Shown: positions 8,279 through 18,335 of the stretch, in pieces
How the letters are laid out: each line of letters opens with the position of its first letter
How positions within the stretch are numbered: the first letter of the stretch is position 1
From: Hyphococcus sp.
GTDB taxonomy: Bacteria > Pseudomonadota > Alphaproteobacteria > Caulobacterales > Parvularculaceae
Direction: 5' to 3'
DNA length: 50,436 bases
Assembly: GCA_021604585.1 (NCBI GenBank)
Contig: BQJG01000021.1
Span: 1 to 50,436 of the forward strand
Program-made: the position numbers and the translations under genes
The notes under the pieces: generated by a model
Told to the model about the DNA's origin: nothing
The model's input: the letters and a program-made list of their open reading frames with translations, nothing else
Databases searched by the model: none

Positions 8279-9772
8279 CTAATCCTCGTAAATCTCGCCC
8301 GCCGCCGCATCGAATGTCGACGCCAGCGAAACAAGTCTGCGGCGCGGGAATTCACCCATCAGCGCCTGCCGGTCAGACGGCGCGCGGAAGATGACTTCGC
8401 CGCCGGTAAACGCCAGACTGCATCCATTAAGAGCTGACGGCGCCTTTGGCGCAATCGCCGCTACAAATCGCAAAGCGAGACCGAATTGCGTCGCGCGCAG
8501 CTGCGCCTCCGGCGAGAGCAACGCCATCGCATTTTCATTGGGCGGCGGCGCGGAACGGCCCTGATGGCGACGGAACAGCGCAAGCGCCACCCACAGGCGC
8601 TCTTTATGGCTGACGCTGGCGAAGGGCGCGCGCAGCGCAGTGTCGAAAGCGTGGCGTCCGCGCAAATCAGGGTGAAAATAGGCGCCGATATCGCAAAGCA
8701 GCGAGGCGCCGTAGCGCAATCTCGCGCCGTCCGGATCGATCCCGGCGAACAAAGGCTCGATCACGTCAAACGCAGCCGCTCCGAAGTCGACATTCGGCGC
8801 CAGCATGCCAGCGTAGAAACCACAGGCCGACAGGAACGGGTCTTCGCGCCGCACCTCCGGCGCGAGATCCCGATAAAGCAGCCCCTCGCGCACGCCGCCG
8901 GACGACATCACGATTTTTTTCACTTTCATCCGTGTAATGACCGCTTTCAACACCATAGAAGCCAGCGGCAAGGTATCGATGCGGCGGCGGGGGATGCCCG
9001 GAATTTCCTCCAGTGATTTGCGGCTTTGATGAGACAAGAGATCGCAAACTTCGTTCGCCTGTGCGACCGTCAGCTCATAATGATGCAGGACAGGCAGCGG
9101 GTAGTTCTTGATGTTCATATGAATGCGCGCCAGCGCACGCCACGCCCCGCCTACCGCATAGAGCGTGTCGAAGGTTTTTGGCTTCAAGAATTCGACGCCA
9201 TCGAGTTGTTGCTCAACAATTTTCATCGCCGCTTTCATGTCGCCCTTGGCGTCATGCATCAGATGCAGCGGCCCGATGGGCAGGCTGATGCGGTCTTCGA
9301 CGTCGCCTGCATTTAACATTGCAAGCTCTAACGAACTGCCGCCCATATCGCCAACAAGCCCCGACGCGTCCGGCTCCACCGAAGCGACGCCATAAGCCGC
9401 GAGCTCGCCTTCTTCGGCGCCGGAAATCACCTTGACGTCGAAGCCAATCGTGCGCGCGGCCTCAACGAAGCGCGCCCCATCGACCGCCTCGCGCACGGCC
9501 GCTGTTGCAATGGCCCGCACGGGCGGGCGGCCGAGATCGTCCAGCACATGGCGAAAGCGCGCCAAGGTCGCCAGCGCGTCGGCGACAGCCGCCGGGTTCA
9601 GTCCGCCTTCATCGGTCATATCGCGGCCAAGGCCGCATAATGCTTTTTCGTTGCAGATCGGGATCGGCGCACGCAGCGGGCCGTCATAAACCACCAGGCG
9701 CACGGAATTGGAGCCGATATCGACCACCGCCCGGCGCTCGCCATGTTCCGTGGAGTCTATGCCGAGTTTCAT
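8279..9772 (-). CDS. ppx: Exopolyphosphatase / guanosine pentaphosphate phosphatase family (Ppx/GppA)
   Basis: 497 aa, typical of alphaproteobacterial Ppx. It hydrolyses terminal phosphates of polyphosphate and possibly pppGpp. The N-terminal actin-like ATPase fold shows VVDIGSNSVRLVVYDG at about 17-32 and GDMGGSSLEL (phosphate-binding) near 140. The C-terminal part (FAGIDPDGARLRYGASLLCDIG ... ALALFRRHQG) is the helical HD-like domain. It is the last gene of the DUF2066-hdaA-ppk-ppx series, 75 bp after ppk, so synthesis and breakdown of polyphosphate are encoded together. Confidence 0.92.
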   Translation of the reverse strand: MKLGIDSTEHGERRAVVDIGSNSVRLVVYDGPLRAPIPICNEKALCGLGRDMTDEGGLNPAAVADALATLARFRHVLDDLGRPPVRAIATAAVREAVDGARFVEAARTIGFDVKVISGAEEGELAAYGVASVEPDASGLVGDMGGSSLELAMLNAGDVEDRISLPIGPLHLMHDAKGDMKAAMKIVEQQLDGVEFLKPKTFDTLYAVGGAWRALARIHMNIKNYPLPVLHHYELTVAQANEVCDLLSHQSRKSLEEIPGIPRRRIDTLPLASMVLKAVITRMKVKKIVMSSGGVREGLLYRDLAPEVRREDPFLSACGFYAGMLAPNVDFGAAAFDVIEPLFAGIDPDGARLRYGASLLCDIGAYFHPDLRGRHAFDTALRAPFASVSHKERLWVALALFRRHQGRSAPPPNENAMALLSPEAQLRATQFGLALRFVAAIAPKAPSALNGCSLAFTGGEVIFRAPSDRQALMGEFPRRRLVSLASTFDAAAGEIYED

Positions 9773-9847
9773 GCTGTCTTGCGTACACCAACGATCCGGG
9801 CGGAAACAGCCCGTTTCACTCTTTCGCGATTCGCCCGCACTGCATCG

Positions 9848-12025
9848 CTACTTCCGCCGTTTCAGCTCGCGCGGCGCGTTCAGCTCAATGGCGCCGCCGC
9901 GGCCCGACAGCGACGGGTTGGTCATCATGTAATTATGGACGTTGAACGCCTCACCGTCGCCGCTCGGGATGACGCGTTCATAGGCGCCATCGGATTTCAA
10001 CTTCCAGCTTTGCGCCTCGTCATTGAGATTGGCGACCATGATGTAATCGAGAATCTGACTGTGCACGGTCGGGTTTTCCACCGGACAGAAAACCTCCACC
10101 CGGCGGTTGAGATTGCGCGGCATCAGATCCGCCGATGAGACAAATATTTTAGCGCGAGGATTCGGCAGCGCGTCACCTGCGCCAAAACAATAAATCCGCG
10201 CATGTTCAAGGAAGCGCCCGATAACGCTTTTCACGCGGATGTTTTCCGACAGACCGGCAACGCCCGGACGCAGGCAACAGACGCCGCGCACGATTAAATC
10301 GATCTGCACGCCAGCGCGCGAGGCTTCGTAAAGCTTGTCGATGATCGTACCGTCCACAAGCGCATTCATCTTCATCCAGATCGCCGCCGGCTTGCCTTTG
10401 CCGGCGTTGCGAATTTCCTTGTCGATCAGCTTGATCATATGCTCGCGCGCATTCAGCGGCGCCACGGCGAATTTTTCAAACGCATCTGGCGCCGCGTAAC
10501 CCGTGATGAAGTTGAACACCTTCGCCGCATCGCGGCCAATCGCCGGATCACAGGTGAAGAGCGACAAGTCTGTGTAAATCTTCGCGGTGATCGGATGGTA
10601 ATTGCCGGTGCCGACGTGAACATAGGTGCGTGCGCCGCTTTCTTCCTGACGGACCACAAGGGAAAGCTTGGCGTGTGTTTTATATTCGAGGAAGCCGTAA
10701 ACCACATTGACGCCAGCCCGTTCGAGCGCCCTCGCCCATCTGATATTGGCTTCTTCATCAAAGCGCGCCTTTAATTCCACAAGCGCCGTCACATTTTTCC
10801 CTGCTTCGGAGGCTTCGATCAGCGCTTCAACAATCGGCGACTGTTTCGATGTGCGATAGAGCGTCTGCTTGATCGCCACAACGCGCGGATCGGCAGCGGC
10901 CTGTTTCAGGAACTGCACCACCACATCGAACGATTCATAGGGGTGATGCACCAGAATATCCTTGGCGCGGATCGCCGAAAAGCAATCCCCGCCATGATCG
11001 CGAATGCGCTCCGGGAAACGCGGTTCATAGGGCTCAAACTGCAATTCAGGACGATCCGCAGGGATCAGCTCATTCGACTGCGCCAATCCCAATATGCCAT
11101 CCACATAGATTGTGTCCTGCGCCGTCGCTTGCAGGCGCTCACGGATAAGCTCGCGCAAATGTTCCGGCGTGCGCGCATCGATCTTAACGCGAATAACGTC
11201 CCCACGGCGGCGGCGCTTCAACATCGATTCAAAGACGCGCACCAGATCTTCGGCTTCCTCCTCGATCTCAACATCGCTGTCACGCAATACGCGGAATGCG
11301 CCATGGGCGGCGATTTCAAATCCCGGGAAAACGTGGCGAATGAACCGCACAATGGTGCGCTCCAGCGAAATGAACCGCGCAGGCGCACGCACCTCATCTG
11401 CGGAGGGCGCATCGGGCAGACGAATAAACCGGCCGATTTTCACCGGCACCGGCAGCAGCGCCTCCATGGAAGATCCGTCACTGCGGATCAACTCAAAACA
11501 CAAGACAAATCCGAGGTTGGGCACGAACGGAAATGGATGCGCCGGGTCGAGCGCCAGCGGCGTCAGGATCGGAAAGATGTTTGACTGAAATTCCTGCTCC
11601 AGCCAGACCGCTTCGGCTTCGCTCAAATCCGATTCATCGATCACAACGACGCCGGCGTCGCGCATGAGCGGCGTCAGCTCACGCCAGCAGCGTTGTTGTT
11701 CCTCCATCAACGCAACCGCGCGTTCGGACAACATGGATAATTGCTCTTGCGGCGACAGACCTTCCTGGCTCAACGCAGCGACGCCTTCGCGCACCTGCCC
11801 GCGCAAGCCGGCGACCCGCACCATGAAAAATTCATCGAGATTGCTGGCCGAAATCGACAGAAATCTTAAGCGTTCGAGAACCGGATGATTTGGGTTGAAC
11901 GCTTCTTCAAGAACGCGATGGTTGAAGGCGAGCCAGGACAGTTCGCGATTGATGTAACGCGAAGGCGCATCCGCAGCGATCACTGCCGCGCCTGTCGTGT
12001 CTTTCCTGACGCCATCATCCGCCAC
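9848..12025 (-). CDS. ppk: Polyphosphate kinase 1
   Basis: Reversibly transfers ATP gamma-phosphate to polyphosphate. The GTG start at 12025 (725 aa) is preferred: AGGAAAAGGA precedes it at good distance and it lies 34 bp after the hdaA stop. An upstream ATG at 12094 would add 23 residues and overlap hdaA. Domains in order: N domain (SRYINRELSWLAFNHRVLEEA), head domain, and C1/C2 phospholipase-D-like domains with the autophosphorylated His in YKTHAKLSLV, plus THVG-type segment YVHVGTGNYHP and RGVCCLRPG. Cytoplasmic or membrane-associated. Followed by ppx. Confidence 0.95.
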   Translation of the reverse strand: MADDGVRKDTTGAAVIAADAPSRYINRELSWLAFNHRVLEEAFNPNHPVLERLRFLSISASNLDEFFMVRVAGLRGQVREGVAALSQEGLSPQEQLSMLSERAVALMEEQQRCWRELTPLMRDAGVVVIDESDLSEAEAVWLEQEFQSNIFPILTPLALDPAHPFPFVPNLGFVLCFELIRSDGSSMEALLPVPVKIGRFIRLPDAPSADEVRAPARFISLERTIVRFIRHVFPGFEIAAHGAFRVLRDSDVEIEEEAEDLVRVFESMLKRRRRGDVIRVKIDARTPEHLRELIRERLQATAQDTIYVDGILGLAQSNELIPADRPELQFEPYEPRFPERIRDHGGDCFSAIRAKDILVHHPYESFDVVVQFLKQAAADPRVVAIKQTLYRTSKQSPIVEALIEASEAGKNVTALVELKARFDEEANIRWARALERAGVNVVYGFLEYKTHAKLSLVVRQEESGARTYVHVGTGNYHPITAKIYTDLSLFTCDPAIGRDAAKVFNFITGYAAPDAFEKFAVAPLNAREHMIKLIDKEIRNAGKGKPAAIWMKMNALVDGTIIDKLYEASRAGVQIDLIVRGVCCLRPGVAGLSENIRVKSVIGRFLEHARIYCFGAGDALPNPRAKIFVSSADLMPRNLNRRVEVFCPVENPTVHSQILDYIMVANLNDEAQSWKLKSDGAYERVIPSGDGEAFNVHNYMMTNPSLSGRGGAIELNAPRELKRRK

Positions 12026-12059
12026 TGACCGGTCCTTTTCCTGATCGTAGAGAAGTCTT

Positions 12060-12740
12060 TTATGCCGCAGGATCGCCTTCAGAAAGGTTATCAATAAGCT
12101 TTTGCACGAAAGGCGTTGTTATTTTCCGCTTTTCTTCAAGCGCCGCCCGGTCAGCGAGCGCCACAAAGGCCCGCGCAGCGGCGAAGGTGCGTGGCAGGCG
12201 CGGCGCGGCGTACTCGATGACGGCCGCGTTTACGGCCACTTGCCGGTCGCGGAACCCCTTGGCGATGACGGCGCGAATGAGCGTTTCATCGGGATCGGCG
12301 AGCGCAGCGCGCGGCGCGGCCTCCAGCCTTGTGCGCAAATCTTTCAATCCGAGCGACCAAAGCGAGGGATGCCCCTCTCCGACCAGCAGGAAACGGCGTC
12401 CTTCTGCAATACCGGATTCGAGCGCGGCGAGAAACGCCACCGGATCGCCGGCGGGCATCTCGTCGACAATGATCGTTGCCGCATTGATTGCGTCTGAAAC
12501 GGCGAACGCGTCTGCGCCGGTCAGCGCAAACTCAAAATCCTCAATCAGCGCATGAGCGAAATGGGTTTTTCCTGCGCCGGACGGACCACAGACGACCAGC
12601 GCTGCTTCGCGTGATTTCAGCCAGGCCTCGCCCGCCCGCCATGCACTCTCATTGGCGTCGGCGCGCAGGAACGCATCGCGCATATAGCGCGGCGGGGCGC
12701 CCGGAAGATCCAGCGGCAATTGGCGAACGGGTGATGACAT
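12060..12740 (-). CDS. hdaA: DnaA inactivator HdaA-like AAA+ protein
   Basis: 226 aa from ATG 12740. Stimulates hydrolysis of DnaA-bound ATP together with the DNA polymerase clamp, preventing re-initiation. The N-terminus carries a clamp-binding motif, QLPLDL, at residues 7-12. Walker A is GPSGAGKTH near 57-65, Walker B region IIVDEMP. The body resembles DnaA domain III, lacking the DnaA DNA-binding domain, as in Hda. Longer in-frame starts upstream would run into the DUF2066 gene. It sits between DUF2066 and ppk, an order repeated in alphaproteobacterial genomes. Confidence 0.88.
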   Translation of the reverse strand: MSSPVRQLPLDLPGAPPRYMRDAFLRADANESAWRAGEAWLKSREAALVVCGPSGAGKTHFAHALIEDFEFALTGADAFAVSDAINAATIIVDEMPAGDPVAFLAALESGIAEGRRFLLVGEGHPSLWSLGLKDLRTRLEAAPRAALADPDETLIRAVIAKGFRDRQVAVNAAVIEYAAPRLPRTFAAARAFVALADRAALEEKRKITTPFVQKLIDNLSEGDPAA

Positions 12741-12783
12741 CGGCTTTAAGCTCGCGAGGTTTGCGCAACCGGACGCTGCGCAA

Positions 12784-14220
12784 TCAGTACTGGCTGACCG
12801 GCTCGGCCTCTTCATAGGCAGCGGGTTGCACCGGCGAGGCGCCATCATATGGATTGGCGTCTCCGAAACGGCGCGAGCCGCGACGGCGATTTTGTCCGCG
12901 CACCTGCTGCGCCGTGGCGGGCGTCGCCACCATCCAGTGTTCGCCATCTTCGGTCCACAAGGCGAGGCCTTGCGATTCCATGGCGACGATCAGCTTGTTC
13001 GGATCGCCATAAGCACGCACCAGCATTTCCGCGCCTTGCCGCGAGAGCGAACGCACCTGGACCGAGCCGACCAGCGGCGTTGAAATCAAAGCTGAACGGA
13101 TTTTCGCCCACTCGCTAAGCGACCGGAAATAAGCACTGGCTTCCAGCACCGCCGCTTCGGTGTGATCGATCAAGGTCTGTTCTTTCCACGGCTTGGCGTG
13201 TTTGGCGATCACCACTTCGATGGCTTCTTCGGCCAGCGCGGGGAAATTGCCAGCTGGACGGTTGAACCAGGATTCAGCCAGCACATCGCCAATTTTAGCC
13301 GGATTGAAGGAGTTGGTGTTGGGGCCTTGCGCTGCACTGGGACCGAAATCAGCGACGCCATCAGCAGTCACCCGAGTCAGAATTTCATCTTCGCCAAGCT
13401 CCGTGGATTCGCGGAAACCATTAATCAGGCGCACGCGCAATTTATGCTCGCCATTTTCCTGGCGCAGATAGGCGTGCGCGACAATTACCTGACTGACAGA
13501 ATAACGCTCGGCCATGGCGGAGAGGGCCTCAGGATTGAGCGCCAGCGCCTGGCGCGCGCTGATCGTGGCGGAATCTTCAAGATCGCCGAGCGGCGCGGTC
13601 ATCGGCGTTAATTCGTTGTTATACGGACGAACCTTCCATGCGGCCATCCACGGATTGTTGTCTTCCCACAGATAGAGGCCGCTTTCGGTCTGCAGAACGG
13701 GAAGCACCAGCGCGGTGCGGGTTTGCGCTTCAGAATACGGGATCTGCGCATCGCGCAGCAGGCGGCGCACCGCGCCCGGCTTGAAGCGATAAGTGATGAA
13801 GGCGCGATAGGTCGAGGCTGAGCTTTTCTCGTTATAAACCTCAAAGCCAGATTCAAGCTCTTCGAGATCGCGATAGGACAGCGAAATGACATTGCGCTCC
13901 AACTGGCCTGGAGTGAGAATTCCCGAATGCTGGGCGCCCGCATCCAATTCCTGACCGGCTTCCGGCGTATCAGTCTCATCTGCGCCGACCCGCGGCAGAT
14001 ACGGCCAATCATCCTCAATCGTCAGACGGCGCAGCAGGATTTCCATGGCGCGGCGGCGGCCGTTTCGCTGGGCGATGGTTTTCGCCGCCGTGGCGCTGTC
14101 GGCCTGGGCCTGAACCGTGACGCGCGGCACGACGAATACATCGTCGCCCGCCGCTAAAGCCGCGCCAATGTTCACCACCATCGCCGCGCCAAACGCCGCT
14201 GCAAACCGCACAAAATTCAT
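12784..14220 (-). CDS. DUF2066 domain-containing exported protein
   Basis: 478 aa, ATG at 14220 preceded by GGAGAG. The N-terminal signal peptide (MNFVRFAAAFGAAMVVNIGAALAAG) implies a periplasmic location. The segment VQAQADSATAAKTIAQRNGRRRAMEILLRRLT is characteristic of DUF2066, whose function is unknown. A repetitive-fold central domain and a C-terminal Arg/Ala-rich tail (RGQNRRRGSRR) follow. First gene of the probable operon DUF2066 -> hdaA (43 bp gap) -> ppk -> ppx. Divergent from the serine hydrolase at 14417. Confidence 0.78.
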   Translation of the reverse strand: MNFVRFAAAFGAAMVVNIGAALAAGDDVFVVPRVTVQAQADSATAAKTIAQRNGRRRAMEILLRRLTIEDDWPYLPRVGADETDTPEAGQELDAGAQHSGILTPGQLERNVISLSYRDLEELESGFEVYNEKSSASTYRAFITYRFKPGAVRRLLRDAQIPYSEAQTRTALVLPVLQTESGLYLWEDNNPWMAAWKVRPYNNELTPMTAPLGDLEDSATISARQALALNPEALSAMAERYSVSQVIVAHAYLRQENGEHKLRVRLINGFRESTELGEDEILTRVTADGVADFGPSAAQGPNTNSFNPAKIGDVLAESWFNRPAGNFPALAEEAIEVVIAKHAKPWKEQTLIDHTEAAVLEASAYFRSLSEWAKIRSALISTPLVGSVQVRSLSRQGAEMLVRAYGDPNKLIVAMESQGLALWTEDGEHWMVATPATAQQVRGQNRRRGSRRFGDANPYDGASPVQPAAYEEAEPVSQY

Positions 14221-14416
14221 CCAACTCTCCGTTTTCCGGCCTCAGGCGAGTATAGCCGCCGAATGCGGCGTTTTATAGCCGCGTCCGCCTGCTGAAACGA
14301 CCCCAATTCACCCGCCTTTACGATATTTCAGGCCATTTCCCCCAAGCTTGACGGAACAGAGCCGCGCCCAGCATAACACCCGCTTTGGAATTGGCGCTCG
14401 AACAGTGGAGTTACGA

Positions 14417-15679
14417 ATGGGTAAATGGCCTGTAAGCAAATTGGCCGGCGTTCTGGCCGCCATAGTCTACGGGTTTTCCGGCGCCGCCAGCGCGCAGGAG
14501 AACGGCCCGACCCAGCTCGCGCCCTTCGCCTCGCCGCAAGCTCTTGCCGCCCTGCAACTCTCCGAACTCGACGACACCCTCCAGCGCGCCATGGAGACCG
14601 GCGATTTTGTCGGCCTTGCCGTGGCGGTGGTGCGCGATGGCGATGTCGTTTTTATGCGCACCTATGGCGAGACAGAAGTTGACGGCGGGGCGCCGGTTAC
14701 GCCCGACACGCTGTTCCGCCTGGCATCCCTGTCCAAGGGATTCGCATCGAGCATGGTCGGGCTTGCTGTTTCTGACGGAAAATTATCGCTCGATGCGCAT
14801 GCGACTGATTTTGCGCCTGAGCTTGCCTTGCCGGGCGGCGCGGAAAAATCGCTGACGCTGGCGCATCTGCTTTCCCATCGCACCGGCCTGCCGCCAAACG
14901 CTTATGACAATCTGCTCGAAGCCGGCATTGCTCCGGCGGCCATCCTGCCGCAATTCCGCAAAGTGAAGCCGATCTGTCCGGTGGGCCAGTGCTACGCCTA
15001 CCAGAACATCACTTATAACATTGCGGCGCGCGCGCTGGCGAGCGTTTACGGCGAGCCCTATGCGGACCTCATCTCTGAACGCCTGTTTACGCCGCTTGGC
15101 ATGGTTACGGCATCCTATGGGCAAGACGCGCTGATCCACAGCGGCAACTGGGCGCGGCCGCATAATCGCAAGCGCCAGCGCGACCGGTCCTTGCCGCAAC
15201 ATCCGTGGAAAGTAATGGACGTGAAGGCGCCCTATTACGGCACGCCGGCGGCCGGCGGCGTCAACGCATCGATCCGCGACATGGCGCAATGGCTGAAAGC
15301 GCAACTGGGCGATACGCCTGAAGTTTTATCGCCGACAGTGCTCGACTTGATTCACACGCCGCAGGTCAATTCACCGTCGGAAACAAGGCGGATGCGCAAT
15401 GTCATGCCGAATTTGCGCTCATCGCAATATGCCTATGGCTGGCGGGTTTACGATTATGCCGGTCAGCGCGTCATCGCCCATGGCGGCTCGGTTGACGGCT
15501 ATGGCGCGCATATCGTGTTCATCCCAGAACAGGATATCGGCATCGTCGTCTTGTCCAACACGCGCACACGCCGCCTCTGGAGCATTGCGCCGATGTTTCT
15601 CGATCTGACCCTCGGCCAGCCGCATCAGGACTGGCTGGCGCTGGACGATGCGGGGAAAACTTTCGCCGGATCGAAATAG
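14417..15679 (+). CDS. Serine hydrolase, beta-lactamase (class C/PBP-like) family, exported
   Basis: 420 aa from ATG 14417 with GTGGAG upstream; an in-frame TTG at 14348 is rejected. Signal peptide with likely cleavage after AASA (residue 26). Motifs of the penicillin-recognising fold: S104-L-S-K107, Y195-Q-N197, and HGG in IAHGGSVDGYG. Family members include esterases, D-aminopeptidases and carboxypeptidases, and true beta-lactamase activity cannot be inferred. It stands between DUF2066 (divergent) and purM (74 bp downstream, same strand). Confidence 0.88.
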   Translation: MGKWPVSKLAGVLAAIVYGFSGAASAQENGPTQLAPFASPQALAALQLSELDDTLQRAMETGDFVGLAVAVVRDGDVVFMRTYGETEVDGGAPVTPDTLFRLASLSKGFASSMVGLAVSDGKLSLDAHATDFAPELALPGGAEKSLTLAHLLSHRTGLPPNAYDNLLEAGIAPAAILPQFRKVKPICPVGQCYAYQNITYNIAARALASVYGEPYADLISERLFTPLGMVTASYGQDALIHSGNWARPHNRKRQRDRSLPQHPWKVMDVKAPYYGTPAAGGVNASIRDMAQWLKAQLGDTPEVLSPTVLDLIHTPQVNSPSETRRMRNVMPNLRSSQYAYGWRVYDYAGQRVIAHGGSVDGYGAHIVFIPEQDIGIVVLSNTRTRRLWSIAPMFLDLTLGQPHQDWLALDDAGKTFAGSK

Positions 15680-15753
15680 GCGGCGCGTTCGACTGCTTGC
15701 CCCCCGGGTCAGCCCCGGTTAGGACGGCGCCTGAAACACAAGGCGCGATCGGC

Positions 15754-16761
15754 ATGAGCGAAGCATACAAGAAGGCGGGCGTTGATATCGACGCGGGCGA
15801 GCGGCTGGTGGACGCCATCGGCCCTTTGGCCAAGGCGACGGCCCGTCCCGGCGCGGATGCGGCGCTGGGCGGTTTTGGCGGGATGTTCGACCTCAAGGCG
15901 GCCGGTTTCAAAGACCCGATCCTCGTTTCCGGCACGGACGGTGTGGGCACCAAGCTAAAGATCGCGTTCGAGACCGGCCTGCATGACACGATCGGCGTCG
16001 ACCTCGTCGCCATGTGCGTCAACGACGTGTTGGCGCAAGGCGCCGAGCCGCTGTTCTTTCTCGACTATTTCGCGACCGGCAAACTTGACGAGCATACGGC
16101 GGCGCGGGTCGTGACCGGCATCGCCAAAGGATGCGCCGATGCAGGCTGCGCGCTGATTGGCGGCGAGACGGCGGAAATGCCCGGCATGTACGGGCCGGGC
16201 GAATATGACCTGGCGGGCTTTTGCGTCGGCGCGGCGGAACGCGATCGCTTGCTGCCGCGCAAGGTTGCGGTTGGCGATGTGATGATCGGCCTTGCATCTT
16301 CCGGCGCGCACTCCAACGGCTATTCGCTGATCCGCAAGATCGTCAGCGATTCCGGCGCCAAATTTGACGCGCCCGCGCCGTTCGACGCTTCGCGAACGCT
16401 TGGCGACGCGCTGATCGCGCCGACCCGCATCTATGTGAAATCAATTCTCGGTTTGCTTGACGATGAACGCGTCAAAGCCTTCGCGCATATCACGGGCGGC
16501 GGCCTGACGGACAACACGCCGCGCGTCCTCACCGATGATCTCGCGCCACGTTACGACGAAGCCGCGTTGCGCTTACCGCCCTTATTTGAATGGCTGAAAG
16601 CCGAGGGCGATTTGAGCGACGCCGACATGCGCCGCACCTTTAATTGCGGCATTGGCGGCGTCATCGTTGTTGCGCCCGGGGCGGTCGATGCGGCGCTCGC
16701 CAAGCTTGCCGCCTCGGGCGAACAGGCACGCGTCATTGGCGACATTGTGAGCGCATCGTAA
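15754..16761 (+). CDS. purM: Phosphoribosylformylglycinamidine cyclo-ligase (AIR synthetase)
   Basis: 335 aa from ATG 15754 (MSEAYKKAGVDIDAGERLV). ATP-dependent ring closure of FGAM to AIR in purine synthesis. Family signatures: FGGMFDLKAAG, VSGTDGVGTKLKIA, GGETAEMPGMYGPGEYDLAGF and SSGAHSNGYSLIRKI. Cytoplasmic dimer. The stop codon overlaps the purN start (TAATG), indicating translational coupling. Confidence 0.97.
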   Translation: MSEAYKKAGVDIDAGERLVDAIGPLAKATARPGADAALGGFGGMFDLKAAGFKDPILVSGTDGVGTKLKIAFETGLHDTIGVDLVAMCVNDVLAQGAEPLFFLDYFATGKLDEHTAARVVTGIAKGCADAGCALIGGETAEMPGMYGPGEYDLAGFCVGAAERDRLLPRKVAVGDVMIGLASSGAHSNGYSLIRKIVSDSGAKFDAPAPFDASRTLGDALIAPTRIYVKSILGLLDDERVKAFAHITGGGLTDNTPRVLTDDLAPRYDEAALRLPPLFEWLKAEGDLSDADMRRTFNCGIGGVIVVAPGAVDAALAKLAASGEQARVIGDIVSAS

Positions 16762-17414
16762 TGGCGAAAGCACGGATCGCCGTTCTCATTTCCGGCCGCG
16801 GCAGCAACTTACAGGCGCTGATCGATGCTTGCACCGAACCCGATTACCCGGGCGAAATTGCACTGGTCATTTCCAACCGCCCGAAAGCGCCCGGCCTTGA
16901 TCTGGCCGGAAAGGCCTCCATTCGCCGCGAGATCGTCAATCACAAGGATTTTGAGTCCCGCGAAGATTTTGAGGCCGCCCTCAATGACGCGCTGAAGGCA
17001 GCAAAGGCTGACTTTGTATGCCTCGCAGGGTTCATGCGGGTGTTGACGCCCACTTTCGCCAGCGACTGGCGCGGACGCCTGATCAACATTCATCCCTCGC
17101 TGCTGCCGTCATTCGACGGGCTGCATGTGCATGAACGGATGATCGACGCCGGCGTTAAAATCGCCGGCTGCACCGTGCATTTCGTTTCCGCCGAAGTCGA
17201 CAGCGGCCCGATCATCGGACAAGCCGCAGTGCCGGTCCTGCCCGGCGACGACGCCGACAAACTCGCCGCGCGCATTCTTAAAGAGGAACACCGGCTCTAT
17301 CCGGCCTGTCTGCGTCTGTTGATTGACGGCGATGCGCGGCTGACCGGCGCGACCGTGACCTATGATGAAAAAGTCAAAGCCGCCGGCGCGCTGACCAATC
17401 CGCCAGTGTGCTGA
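16761..17414 (+). CDS. purN: Phosphoribosylglycinamide formyltransferase
   Basis: 217 aa. Transfers formyl from 10-formyl-THF to GAR. Begins MAKARIAVLISGRGSNLQALIDAC. The active-site region is intact: FMRVLTP, NIHPSLLPSF (Asn/His), and a conserved Asp in VDSGPIIGQAAVPV. The start overlaps the purM stop by one base. The 3' end is convergent with the DUF1499 gene, 18 bp apart. Confidence 0.97.
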   Translation: MAKARIAVLISGRGSNLQALIDACTEPDYPGEIALVISNRPKAPGLDLAGKASIRREIVNHKDFESREDFEAALNDALKAAKADFVCLAGFMRVLTPTFASDWRGRLINIHPSLLPSFDGLHVHERMIDAGVKIAGCTVHFVSAEVDSGPIIGQAAVPVLPGDDADKLAARILKEEHRLYPACLRLLIDGDARLTGATVTYDEKVKAAGALTNPPVC

Positions 17415-17432
17415 TCATCAACAAAAGAACAA

Positions 17433-18215
17433 TTATTCCGTCGCGGCGTGGAGCTTTTCAAAAAACGCCCGCACACGTCTCGCATTGGCGCCAAGATCGG
17501 AACCACCGACGCGCGACTTTGAGCGCACATCGACCAGCGACATCGATCCTTCCGGCGAAATGCGCACGACGAAATCGTCGATGAAACCAAACCAGCGCGA
17601 TGTATAGGCCGCTTCAATCAGCCAGCCATCATCAGTGAGCGTTTCGTCTAGCAATTCCATGCCCATATCGGCGATGATCACGCGAACGATTTCCGCCGTT
17701 TCATCAAGGCCTGCATTGACCTTTTGCGTGGTGATGTCGGGAAATGCTTCGGCCTGGGCCTGCGCGACGGTCTTTTCAGAGTTGCGCACCAATTCCGCGC
17801 CGGCATAGCCAGGCGGATTGACGCGATCCGCGCCAGCACCGGCGATGATCGGCGGCGGGTTGTCGAAATTTGTGGTGATGTCGTGAATGAACGGATTGGC
17901 CTCGAAGTCCGCGCGCATTTTGAGCGGTACTTGTCCGGCGCCAGCGGCGGCGAGCGCGGCGATGATCGCAAACACGCCGAGCGACCGAGCGCTCATGAAA
18001 AAAGAAATCAATCCTAACAATCCGGCGGCGGCGGCCAGCGTGAAAATTGGCGACAACCCAATCGGTCCTATTTCAATCGGCGCTGAGACCGTGCGAATAT
18101 GGCTCAGCCCGTCTCCATAAGTCCACCAGCCCATTTGCGTGCCCGGTCCGGCGACCGCAATTGCGGCGGCGCAGCCCAGCGCCGCCAATGCTAACAACAA
18201 CGTCAAAAGCTTCAT
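17433..18215 (-). CDS. DUF1499 domain-containing membrane protein
   Basis: 260 aa from ATG 18215. Four hydrophobic stretches in the first 115 residues (MKLLTLLLALAALGCAAAIA; IGLSPIFTLAAAAGLLGLISF; SLGVFAIIAALAAAGAG) indicate an inner-membrane anchor. The C-terminal soluble half contains the DUF1499 region (YTSRWFGFIDDFVVRI, VDVRSKSRVGGSDLGANARRVRAF). The family has no established function. Divergent from the GST gene at 18336. Confidence 0.8.
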   Translation of the reverse strand: MKLLTLLLALAALGCAAAIAVAGPGTQMGWWTYGDGLSHIRTVSAPIEIGPIGLSPIFTLAAAAGLLGLISFFMSARSLGVFAIIAALAAAGAGQVPLKMRADFEANPFIHDITTNFDNPPPIIAGAGADRVNPPGYAGAELVRNSEKTVAQAQAEAFPDITTQKVNAGLDETAEIVRVIIADMGMELLDETLTDDGWLIEAAYTSRWFGFIDDFVVRISPEGSMSLVDVRSKSRVGGSDLGANARRVRAFFEKLHAATE

Positions 18216-18335
18216 CAAACGCCCCTTGATACAATGCCCCGGCGGGAACATAGACCAAACGGCGCGCTTTTGCACGGGGCGGCGGGAGAAGCTATTTCGA
18301 GGCAGAATCCAGCAGTCACAGAGGAATTCCAATCC

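Noticed and set aside
14255..14276. GCCGC/GCGGC hairpin with a T-run upstream of the DUF2066 gene
   Set aside because: Orientation fits a plus-strand terminator but no plus-strand gene ends there; could be chance in GC-rich DNA.
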